Part shown: in pieces, positions 56,235 to 64,000 of the stretch
How positions within the stretch are numbered: the first letter of the stretch is position 1
Layout of the letters: each line of letters starts with the position of its first letter
Source of the DNA: Amycolatopsis iheyensis
Lineage (GTDB): Bacteria; Actinomycetota; Actinomycetes; Mycobacteriales; Pseudonocardiaceae
NCBI RefSeq assembly: GCF_024703995.1
Contig: NZ_JAMXQV010000008.1
Coordinates: 310,001 to 374,000 of the forward strand
Length of the DNA: 64,000 nucleotides
Direction of reading: 5' to 3'
Notes under the pieces: generated by a model
The model's database searches: none
What the model was told of the DNA's origin: nothing
What the model saw: the letters and a program-made list of their open reading frames with translations, nothing else
Translations under genes and position numbers: made by a program

Positions 56235-59200
56235 TCAGGGACAGGGCGGGTCGTAGTCCAGGCCCGGGAGGCTCTCCGCCCACTCCGGCGCCGTGATGCG
56301 GGGCGCCGCGACCGCGCAGATCTTCTCGGCCGCCCGGGCGGGGTCGGTCTCCCACAACCGCACCGTGCCGTCGGCGACCGTCCCGGCCAGCGTATGGCCG
56401 TCCGGCGCGTACTGCACGGCGGAGACCCGGTCCCCTTCCTCGGGCAGCACCGCCGACAGCGACGCGCTCGCGACGTCCCACAGCCGGATCGTGTGGTCGT
56501 AGCTGCCCGAGGCGAGCGTGGCGCCGTCGCCGCTGAAGGACACCCCCAGCACGTTGTCCGCGTGCCCGGCCAGCACCGCCGACGCCCTCGCGTGCGCCGG
56601 GTCGGCGACGTCCCACAGGCGCACCGTGCGGTCGGCGCCCGCGGTGGCCAGCGTCCGGCCGTCGGGGCTGTAGGCGACCGAGAAGATCGTGTCGGTGTGC
56701 CCGTCGAGCTCGGCCAGGGGCCGCGGTGTCCGGGGCGCCGAAACGTCCCACAGCCGCGCGGTGTGGTCCCAGCCCGCGCTGGCGAGCGTCCGGCCGTCCG
56801 GGGCGAAGGCGAGCGCGTGGACGTCGTCTTCGTGGCCGGTCAGCTTCGCGATCTCCACCGGGCGCAGGCGGTCGGTGAGGTCCCAGAGGCGGACCGTGTG
56901 GCCTTCGCCCGCGGTGGCCAGCAGGGTGCCGTCCGGGCTGAACGCGACGGCGTCGATGTCGTCCTTCGGCCGCGAGAACACCACCGGCGGCCCCGGGTGC
57001 TTCGGGTCGGTGATGTCCCGCAGCGTCATCGTGTGGTCCCAGCTGCCGGTGGCCAGGGTCCGGCCGTCGGGGCTGATCGCGACGCCGCAGACCGCGTTGC
57101 CGAAGCCGCCGATCGTGGCCACCGTCCGGGGCGCGGCCGGGTCGGCGAGGTCGTGCAGCCGCACCACCTGGTCGTAGCCGCCGGTCGCCAGCAGGCCGCG
57201 GCCGAACGCGGCGCGGCAGGCCCGCGCGGTGTGCGCCGGGACGGCCGGGCCGGGCAGGTCCCAGAGCCGGGCGGTCTGGTCGTCGCTGGCCGTGGCGAGC
57301 GTGCGGCCGTCGCGGGTGAACACCGCCGAGACGACCGCGCCGGTGTGCCCGGGCAGCGACGGCAGCTCGCGCGGCTGCCGCGGGTCGGCGACGTCCCACA
57401 GCCGGGCGGTGCGGTCGAAGCCGGTCGTGGCGAGGGTGTGCCCGTCGGCGGTGAAGGCGACCGACCGCACGATCGCCTTGTGCGCCCCGAGCGACGCCAG
57501 CTGCGCCGGGTGCGCGGGATCGGCGACGTCCCACAGCCGCGCGGTCTGGTCCTGGCTCGCGGTGGCGAGGACGCGGCCGTCGGGGCTGAACACCGCCGCG
57601 TGCACGACGTCGGTGTGCCCGGTCGCGACGCCGAGCGGCCGGCGCGCGGCGACGTCCCAGATCCGGGCGGTCTTGTCGGCCGACGCGGAGGCGAGCAGGC
57701 GGCCGTCGGCGCTGAAGGCCAGGTTGTTGACGTAGGAGGTGTGCCCGGTCAGCTCGCCGACCTGCTTCGGGTGCGCGGACGTGTCGTACAGCCGGATCGT
57801 GCCGTCGACGTCACCGGTGGCCAGCAGCGCGCCCACCGGGCTGAACGCGACGGCGTACGCCTTGCCCTCGTGCTGCTCGACGATCGTCCCGGGCCCCGGC
57901 CGGGCCGGGTCGCCGACGTCCCAGACGCGGACGGTCCCGTCGAACCCGGCGGTGGCGGCGGTCCGGCCGTCGGCGCTGAAGGCGACGTTGTTGACGTTGC
58001 CGGTGTGCCCGCTCAAGACGCCGAGCGGGGCCGGGTGGTGCGGGTCGTGGACGTCCCACAGGCGGGCCGTGCCGTCCCAGCTCGCCGTGGCGAGGACCCG
58101 GCCGTCCGGGCGCAGGGCGACGGTGTTGATCCGGCCGGTGTGCCCGGTGACGCGCGTCGAATACGGCGTCGCGAACACGCCGAGGAGGCTGCCGCGCTCG
58201 TCGGCGCCGGGGTCGAGGCGGTACGCGGCGAGCGCGAGCTGCGCGGCCAGCGCGGGGTTGGTGGCCCGCATAGCCAGCGCCTGGCCGGCGACCTTCTGCG
58301 CGAGCGCGTGGTTGCGCTGGTCGGTGGCGGTGCTCTCGGCGTACCCGGCGTAGCCGGTGGCGGCCACGGCGACGACCAGCAGCACCGCGAGCAGCGCGAC
58401 CAGCTGCCGCAACCGCCGGGTGCGACGGCGGTCGCGGTCCCGCTCGGCGTGTTCGACCGCCAGGCTGGCGTCGAGGAACCGCCGTTCCCGCTGGGACAGC
58501 GCGGCGTCCTGGCGGGCGGCCCACTCGCGCGCGATGGCCAGGCGGGTGCCGCGGTAGAGCCAGCCGGGGTCCTCGTCGACGGACTGCCAGGCGTCGGTCG
58601 CCTCGGTGAGCTGCCGGTGCACGCGCAGGCCGTCGCGGTCGCGGGTGAGCCACTCGCGCAGCCGCGGCCAGCCGCGGATGAGGGCCTCGTGCGCGATCTC
58701 GATGCCGGTGTCGTCGAGGGCGACCAGCCGCGCCGACGCCAGCTCGCCGAGCACGACGGCGGTGTCCTCGTCGTCGGTGTCGAGCTCGCCGCGGCTGATC
58801 CGCCGCTTGGTGTCTTCGGTGCCTTCGCCGAGCGCGGTCATCCGGAGGAAGATCTGCCGCGCCAGCCGTTGCTGCCGGCCCGACAGCTTCGCGAACGTGC
58901 CTTCGGACGTCTGCGCGATGGCCCGCTCGACGCCGCCGGTGGACTCGTAGCCGGCCAGGGTGAGCGTGGTGCCGCGGCGGCGTCGCCACGTCTCGAGCAG
59001 CGCGTGCGAAAGCAGCGGCAACACGGCGGGCTGGCCGGTGGCGTCCGCGACGAGCCGGGACACCAGCGCGTTCTCGACGCGGTAGCCGGCGTCGACGGCG
59101 GGCCGCGAGATCGCCTGCCGGAGCTCCTCGGTGGTCATCGGGCCGACCAGCACCTGCGCGTCCTGCATGGCCTCGGCGAGCTCCGCGTGCCGCGCGCAGT

Positions 59201-60014
59201 GGGTGTAGAAGTCGGTGCGGATGCCGAGCACCACGCGGGTCCGGCTGCCGGGCTCGGTGGTCGCGGTGACGAGCGCGGCGAGGAAGCGCGCGCGTTCCCG
59301 GTCGTCCTGGCAGAGGGTGAAGACCTCTTCGAACTGGTCGACCACGAGGACGACGTCGGTGTCGGTCTCGTCGGTCAGCTGACGGGCCGCGAGCCCGAGG
59401 TTGCGCGGGTGCGCGGCGAAGTCGTCGAGCAGCGCGCCGGGGGCGACGCCGAGCGCGGCGGCGAACTTGACGGCGCACTCCTGCAACGGCCGGGCGCCCG
59501 GGGTGAGCAGCACGGCAGGGCCCTTGACGGCGGGCAGCAGGCCGGCGCGCAGCAACGACGACTTTCCCGAGCCGGACGCGCCGAGCACGGCGAGAAAACG
59601 CTGTCTCGAAAGGCGGGCGAGCAGCTTTTCGATCAGGCGTTCGCGCCCGAAGAAACGCCCGGCGTCAGCTGAGGTGAATGCGGCCAGCCCGACGTACGGC
59701 GGGATTTCCCCGGAGTCCGGCGCGGGCGGTGAATCGGCACCGTCCGGACGCGACTCTTCGGCGACGACGTGCCAGCGTTCTTCCCATTCGCCGGGCACTC
59801 CCCCGCAGGCCCGGACGTAGGCCAGAGTCACGGCCAGGCTGGGGAGTTTGCGCCCGCCGGCGGCTTCCGAGAGCGTGCCGGCGGAGTAGTGCGCGCGGCG
59901 CCCGAGCTCGCGGTAGGTCGGATTTCCCGCGTTCTCCCGCAATCGCCGGAGATCGGCCGCGAATTCGGTCAGCGCGTCGTCCCCGGGATCCAAGGGTCGC
60001 TCCGGACGCGGCAC
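56235..60014 (-). CDS. XRE-nSTAND ATPase with 14 WD40 repeats
   Basis: A 1259-residue protein. Residues 15-85: XRE-like HTH (TYRELGRRAHYSAGTLSEAA, GRKLPSLAVTLAYVRACG). Residues 108-520: novel STAND NTPase (YVGLAAFTSADAGRFFGRER, Walker A GASGSGKSS at 145-153, Walker B VVLVVDQFEEVF, then a winged-helix part). One TM helix at about 540-562 (LVALLAVLLVVAVAATGYA). From about 623 to 1225 there are 14 WD40 units ending RLWDV or similar, enough for two seven-bladed propellers. STAND proteins act as ligand-triggered switches; relatives include antiphage and signalling proteins. GTG at 60014 with AGGAGG. Confidence 0.88.
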   Translation of the reverse strand: MPRPERPLDPGDDALTEFAADLRRLRENAGNPTYRELGRRAHYSAGTLSEAAGGRKLPSLAVTLAYVRACGGVPGEWEERWHVVAEESRPDGADSPPAPDSGEIPPYVGLAAFTSADAGRFFGRERLIEKLLARLSRQRFLAVLGASGSGKSSLLRAGLLPAVKGPAVLLTPGARPLQECAVKFAAALGVAPGALLDDFAAHPRNLGLAARQLTDETDTDVVLVVDQFEEVFTLCQDDRERARFLAALVTATTEPGSRTRVVLGIRTDFYTHCARHAELAEAMQDAQVLVGPMTTEELRQAISRPAVDAGYRVENALVSRLVADATGQPAVLPLLSHALLETWRRRRGTTLTLAGYESTGGVERAIAQTSEGTFAKLSGRQQRLARQIFLRMTALGEGTEDTKRRISRGELDTDDEDTAVVLGELASARLVALDDTGIEIAHEALIRGWPRLREWLTRDRDGLRVHRQLTEATDAWQSVDEDPGWLYRGTRLAIAREWAARQDAALSQRERRFLDASLAVEHAERDRDRRRTRRLRQLVALLAVLLVVAVAATGYAGYAESTATDQRNHALAQKVAGQALAMRATNPALAAQLALAAYRLDPGADERGSLLGVFATPYSTRVTGHTGRINTVALRPDGRVLATASWDGTARLWDVHDPHHPAPLGVLSGHTGNVNNVAFSADGRTAATAGFDGTVRVWDVGDPARPGPGTIVEQHEGKAYAVAFSPVGALLATGDVDGTIRLYDTSAHPKQVGELTGHTSYVNNLAFSADGRLLASASADKTARIWDVAARRPLGVATGHTDVVHAAVFSPDGRVLATASQDQTARLWDVADPAHPAQLASLGAHKAIVRSVAFTADGHTLATTGFDRTARLWDVADPRQPRELPSLPGHTGAVVSAVFTRDGRTLATASDDQTARLWDLPGPAVPAHTARACRAAFGRGLLATGGYDQVVRLHDLADPAAPRTVATIGGFGNAVCGVAISPDGRTLATGSWDHTMTLRDITDPKHPGPPVVFSRPKDDIDAVAFSPDGTLLATAGEGHTVRLWDLTDRLRPVEIAKLTGHEDDVHALAFAPDGRTLASAGWDHTARLWDVSAPRTPRPLAELDGHTDTIFSVAYSPDGRTLATAGADRTVRLWDVADPAHARASAVLAGHADNVLGVSFSGDGATLASGSYDHTIRLWDVASASLSAVLPEEGDRVSAVQYAPDGHTLAGTVADGTVRLWETDPARAAEKICAVAAPRITAPEWAESLPGLDYDPPCP

Positions 60015-60069
60015 CCCGTCCTCCTGATTTCCGCCGGTTTCCGCACACCGTATCGGGTGCGGCGCCGCG

Positions 60070-60528
60070 TCAGGGCCCGGCCGGGGAATTCACCCGCCGT
60101 CGGACGGCTTCACGATCCACACCCAGCTCCGCGAGCAGGTCGGCCGCCGGATCCGGCGGGGTCACCGTCAGCAGCACCCGCAGCAGCTCGGCCGGGACCC
60201 GCTCCCGGAGCGCCTCGTTGACCACCGCCCGAGCGTTCGACGTCAAGGCGCCCAGGGTCAGCTTTCCGCGCTTGACCGGCACCCGCGGCGGCCGCATGCC
60301 CTCCACCTCGATGCCGAGCGCCGCCAGCGCGGCCCGGTCGAGGCGGTCGAGGGCCGCGCGGGCCTGCTCGAGGTCGACGCCGAGGGCGCGGGCGCAGTCC
60401 GGGTCGTGGAGCAGGCCGAGCAGCAGGTGCTCGGTGCCGAGCCGGCGGTCGCCGCGGCGGCGGGACTCCGCCAGCGCCGCCGTCACCACCACGGCGAACG
60501 GGCTCTTCGCGATCAGCCGGTCGAGCAT
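60070..60528 (-). CDS. Clp N-domain protein
   Basis: A 152-residue stand-alone double Clp-N (ClpA/ClpC N-terminal) repeat: AVVVTAALAESRRRGDRRLG, TEHLLLGLLHDPDCARALGV in the first and LTSNARAVVNEALRERVPAE, LLRVLLTVTPPDPAADLLAE in the second. No AAA ATPase follows. Such proteins may act as adaptors or sensors without unfolding activity. ATG at 60528, seven bases after the HTH gene, so they form an operon; the STAND gene begins 55 bases downstream. Confidence 0.85.
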   Translation of the reverse strand: MLDRLIAKSPFAVVVTAALAESRRRGDRRLGTEHLLLGLLHDPDCARALGVDLEQARAALDRLDRAALAALGIEVEGMRPPRVPVKRGKLTLGALTSNARAVVNEALRERVPAELLRVLLTVTPPDPAADLLAELGVDREAVRRRVNSPAGP

Positions 60529-60535
60529 CGCCGCC

Positions 60536-60739
60536 TCACTTCCCGTGCTTCGCGTGCACGGACTGCCGGGCGACGCCGAGGGCGTCCCCGATCTGCTCCC
60601 ACGACCAGCCGCGCTCCCGGGCGTGCGCGACTGCCGCCGCTTCGACCTGCTCGGCGAGCCGGTGCAGCGCGCCGACCGCCCGCAGCGCGACCGCGGGGTC
60701 GGTTTCCGAGACCCGCCCGGAAAGCTCTTCCGCTTCCAT
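60536..60739 (-). CDS. Small helix-turn-helix protein
   Basis: A 67-residue protein whose C-terminal half, ARERGWSWEQIGDALGVARQ followed by SVHAKHGK, is a clear sigma/HTH-type DNA-binding helix pair; the N-terminal helix (ALRAVGALHRLAEQVEAAAV) could dimerise. ATG at 60739. Paired with the Clp-N gene and divergent from the flavin monooxygenase across two tandem operators, it is the best candidate to bind them. Confidence 0.85.
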   Translation of the reverse strand: MEAEELSGRVSETDPAVALRAVGALHRLAEQVEAAAVAHARERGWSWEQIGDALGVARQSVHAKHGK

Positions 60740-60743
60740 GGCG

Positions 60744-60784
60744 TGTCAGTCTAGCCTGACATAGTTCGTCAGTTTGAGCTGACA
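60744..60784. promoter_or_regulatory. Two tandem operators in the divergent promoter
   Basis: TGTCAG-N6-CTGACA at 60744-60761 and CGTCAG-N6-CTGACA at 60767-60784, identical half-sites with dyad centres 23 bp apart (about two helical turns). They fill the 58-bp space between the HTH and monooxygenase start codons. TAGACT (60753-60748 read leftwards) is a candidate -10 box for the HTH gene. Confidence 0.65.
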
Positions 60785-60797
60785 CGAGGAGGCAACC

Positions 60798-62153
60798 ATG
60801 GATGTCGCAGTGATCGGAGCCGGCCCGGTGGGCCTCATGCTGGCAGCGGAGCTGCGCCTCGGCGGGGCCGACGTCGTCGTGCTGGAGCGCCGGGCCACCC
60901 CGGACCAGCGGCCACGGGCGAACGGCCTCGCCGGCCGGATCGTCGAGCAGCTGGACCACCGGGGGCTCCTCGACCGGTTCCGGGCCGAAGCCGGGTTCGC
61001 CGGGCCGCTGCCCGGTTTCCCGTTCGGGCCGGTGCCACTGAAAACGCCGATGCCCGGGCTGATGGTGCAGCAGCCGCGGATGGAGGCCCTGCTGACCGAG
61101 CGCGCGCTCGAACTCGGCGCCGAGATCCGGCGCGGGCACGAACTCGCCGACCTCGGCACCGTCCGCGGCCCGGACGGCGACTACCGGTTGGCGGCGAAGT
61201 ACGTCGTCGGCTGCGACGGCGCGCACAGCCGCGTCCGCGAGCTGGCCGGCATCGGGTTCCCCGGCACCACCGACGACGAGCTGATGCGCCTCGGCCACTT
61301 CCGGGCCGACCTGCCGATGTTCGGGTCGGGGCTCGAGCGGGGCTGGAACCGGCGTCCCGGCGGGCGGGTGCTGGTGACGTCGCTGACGCCCGGCGTCCTG
61401 ATCGCGGGCGTCCGGGAGGTGGCGCCGGAACCGGCAGGCGAGCCGACGCTCGAGGAGTTCCGCGCCGCCGTGCGCCGGGTGCTCGGCACCGACCTGGCGC
61501 TGGGCGAGCCGCTGTGGCTGTCGCGGACGGTCAGCTCGGCCCGGCTCGCCGAGCACTACCGCGCGGGCCGGGTGCTGCTGGCCGGCGACGCCGCGCACGT
61601 CTTCCCGGCCGGCGGCTCGTCGCTCAACGTCGGGCTGCTGGACGCGGTCAACCTCGGCTGGAAGCTGGCCGCCGTCGTCCGCGGCGCCGGCGAGGCACTG
61701 CTCGACAGCTACCACGCGGAGCGGCACCCGGTCGCCGCGCGGACGTTGACGCACACCCGCGTCCAGGCCCTGCTCGACCGGCTGACCGGCGAGGACGGCG
61801 ACGCGCTGCGCACGCTCTTCGGCGAGCTGGCCGCCTTCGACGAGCCGAAGCGGCACCTGGCCACGCTGCTGCGGGACGCCGACGAGCTGCCGTACGTCCC
61901 CGACCTGCCGCTGACCGTCGGCGGCCGGGCCACCCGGGTGGCCGAAGTCATGCGCGCGGCGCGTCCGGTGCTGTTCGACTTCGCCGGCCGCGCCGACCTG
62001 CGGGAAGCCGCCGGCCCGGACGTGAAGATCGTCACGGCGGCGTGCCCGGACGCCCCGGCCGACGCGCTTTTCGTGCGCCCGGACGGCGTCGTGGCCTACC
62101 AAGGGGACGACGAGAAGGCGTTGCGGGAAGCATTGGCGGCACCGGGGCGTTGA
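60798..62153 (+). CDS. FAD-dependent aromatic monooxygenase (polyketide hydroxylase/RIFMO-like)
   Basis: A 451-residue class A flavin hydroxylase: [20 protein letters not shown] at the N-terminus, [20 protein letters not shown], the DG motif [15 protein letters not shown], the GD motif [20 protein letters not shown] and a C-terminal thioredoxin-like domain ([20 protein letters not shown]). It resembles aromatic polyketide hydroxylases and rifampicin monooxygenase, so an exogenous aromatic drug or a secondary metabolite is a fair guess for substrate. ATG at 60798 with GAGGAGG. Likely induced through the tandem operators. Confidence 0.87.
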   Translation: MDVAVIGAGPVGLMLAAELRLGGADVVVLERRATPDQRPRANGLAGRIVEQLDHRGLLDRFRAEAGFAGPLPGFPFGPVPLKTPMPGLMVQQPRMEALLTERALELGAEIRRGHELADLGTVRGPDGDYRLAAKYVVGCDGAHSRVRELAGIGFPGTTDDELMRLGHFRADLPMFGSGLERGWNRRPGGRVLVTSLTPGVLIAGVREVAPEPAGEPTLEEFRAAVRRVLGTDLALGEPLWLSRTVSSARLAEHYRAGRVLLAGDAAHVFPAGGSSLNVGLLDAVNLGWKLAAVVRGAGEALLDSYHAERHPVAARTLTHTRVQALLDRLTGEDGDALRTLFGELAAFDEPKRHLATLLRDADELPYVPDLPLTVGGRATRVAEVMRAARPVLFDFAGRADLREAAGPDVKIVTAACPDAPADALFVRPDGVVAYQGDDEKALREALAAPGR

Positions 62154-62161
62154 CCCCGGTT

Positions 62162-63154
<993 letters not shown>

Positions 63155-63219
63155 CCGATCTGGACGCCACCACCCGCTCGGCCTAACCTGCCGGGTGGGT
63201 CCCGGTGGACGAGAATGAG

Positions 63220-63251
63220 CCCCTCCCACATCCGGGAGGGGATTTTCTTTT
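63220..63251 (+). terminator. Rho-independent terminator
   Basis: CCCCTCCC (63220-63227), six-base loop ACATCC, GGGAGGGG (63234-63241), then ATTTTCTTTT. The best classical terminator of the window, ending the monooxygenase-LLM unit. Confidence 0.9.
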
Positions 63252-63507
63252 CCTTCGTTGACAACAAGATCCGGTCCGTTTGTCAGTACTCGACAAGAAA
63301 TGCCCGGTTACCAGCCCGTGACCGCGTGATCGTGCTCAAGTTCTTGTCTCCCAGCATGGCCGTCGTTAGCGTACCGACCAGTAGGAAACGGCACGGTGAC
63401 CCCCGAGACCGTGAATGGCCGACAATTGTTACCCCGTTCGGACCATTTCCCTTTGCTCGACTCGGGTGTATTCGGCGTGCCGTCGGAACCGCTGGGGAGG
63501 CACACGA
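63252..63507. other. Intergenic promoter region of the yrbE gene
   Basis: 256 bases with noticeably lower GC than the rest and no credible gene. It contains scattered A/T-rich hexamers such as TTGACAACAAG near 63259 that could be a -35 region, and ends in GGGGAGG, the ribosome site of the YrbE gene. No clear repeat. Confidence 0.5.
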
Positions 63508-64000
63508 ATGGCCGAACGGACGACGACGCCGTCGTTCCCCGGGGCCGCCGCGCTGCGGCAGACCGGACGGCTCTACGGGCTCGGCCTCGACGTCGTCCGG
63601 CTGACGTTCCGCCGCCCGTTCCAGCTGCGTGAGCTGATCCAGCAGTTCTGGTTCATCGCGAGCGTCTCGATCCTGCCGACCGCGCTGGTCTCGATCCCGT
63701 TCGGCGCGGTCATCGCGCTGCACATCGGGTCGCTGACCACGCAGATCGGCGCGCAGTCCTTCACCGGCGCGGCCAGCGTGCTCGCGATCATCCAGCAGGC
63801 CAGCCCGATCGTCACCGCGCTGCTCATCGCCGGCGCCGGCGGCAGTGCGATGTGCGCCGACCTCGGCTCGCGCACCATCCGCGAAGAGATCGACGCCATG
63901 GAGGTCCTCGGCGTCTCGCCCGTGCAGCGGCTGATCGTGCCGCGGGTGCTCGCCGCGATGGGTGTCGCGATCTTCCTCAACGGCATGGTGAGCGTCGTCG
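63508..64000 (+). CDS. MlaE/YrbE-type ABC transporter permease (partial, runs off right edge)
   Basis: The first 164 codons of an MlaE-fold permease: FRRPFQLRELIQQFWFIASV, LPTALVSIPFGAVIALHIGS, VTALLIAGAGGSAMCADLGS and REEIDAMEVLGVSPVQRLIV, the EExDAME core that defines the family. In actinobacteria it is the first of two yrbE genes at the head of an mce operon importing lipids or steroids; the mce genes would lie beyond the edge. ATG at 63508 after GGGGAGG. Confidence 0.92.
   Translation, partial: MAERTTTPSFPGAAALRQTGRLYGLGLDVVRLTFRRPFQLRELIQQFWFIASVSILPTALVSIPFGAVIALHIGSLTTQIGAQSFTGAASVLAIIQQASPIVTALLIAGAGGSAMCADLGSRTIREEIDAMEVLGVSPVQRLIVPRVLAAMGVAIFLNGMVSVV

Overview
The window is high-GC actinobacterial chromosome: G/C-saturated third codon positions, many GTG starts, four-base GTGA/ATGA gene overlaps, a SepIVA homologue next to rnc/rpmF, a class II HelD, and the start of an mce-type YrbE permease gene. 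Gene content and style fit Pseudonocardiales, most likely an Amycolatopsis-like organism (inference; there is no rRNA or marker to prove it). No tRNA, rRNA, insertion sequence, prophage or CRISPR array was seen.

Region by region. 1-9.4 kb: a catabolic cluster for a 6-deoxy sugar, best read as the non-phosphorylative L-fucose route (mutarotase, aldose dehydrogenase, lactonase, fuconate dehydratase, SDR, FAH-type hydrolase) with its own ABC importer and a FadR-type regulator; a near-identical palindrome lies upstream of the regulator and of the main operon. 9.5-25.5 kb: mixed accessory genes (Bcr/CflA exporter, MerR switch with a small target gene, oxidoreductases, an AcrA1-like two-domain reductase, a GT-C-like membrane protein, a TetX-like monooxygenase, a MocR regulator, a beta-helix membrane protein, an O-methyltransferase, a class A PBP whose transpeptidase motifs are destroyed, a second FadR regulator). 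25.5-33.8 kb: a glycine-riboswitch-headed operon gcvP-gcvT-gcvH-glyA-lipA-sdaA that takes glycine through serine to pyruvate and includes its own lipoyl synthase. 33.9-44.2 kb: an XRE regulator, two small membrane proteins, a gamma-glutamylation amine-degradation operon (GS-like, class I amidotransferase, ALDH, SDR), a stress-type protein, a PadR/HAAS pair and an Lrp/SMP-30 pair. 44.2-46.5 kb: an XRE - ImmA-type peptidase - MAB_1171c-like membrane protein cassette. 46.5-53.7 kb: conserved core (mutM, rnc, rpmF, DUF177, sepIVA, coaD, rsmD) interrupted by a secreted PL6-type lyase and a secreted tandem RNase. 53.8-64 kb: helD, an XRE-nSTAND-WD40 giant, a small HTH plus Clp-N pair divergent from two flavoenzymes across two tandem operators, and the start of a yrbE gene.

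The strongest unexplained sequence signal is a family of four composite palindromes (near 15.7, 33.9, 44.1 and 56.0 kb). Each is bounded by AGCGCCCCAATGTGGC or its complement, built from CCAATGTGG cores mostly at exact 30-bp spacing, and three of the four lie directly against the stop codons of large genes. They look like 3'-end (terminator-like) or REP-type elements specific to this lineage. Other points of interest are the degenerate PBP, the tandem RNase Sa with an inactive second domain, the XRE-ImmA-MAB_1171c cassette, and the 14-blade WD40 STAND protein.
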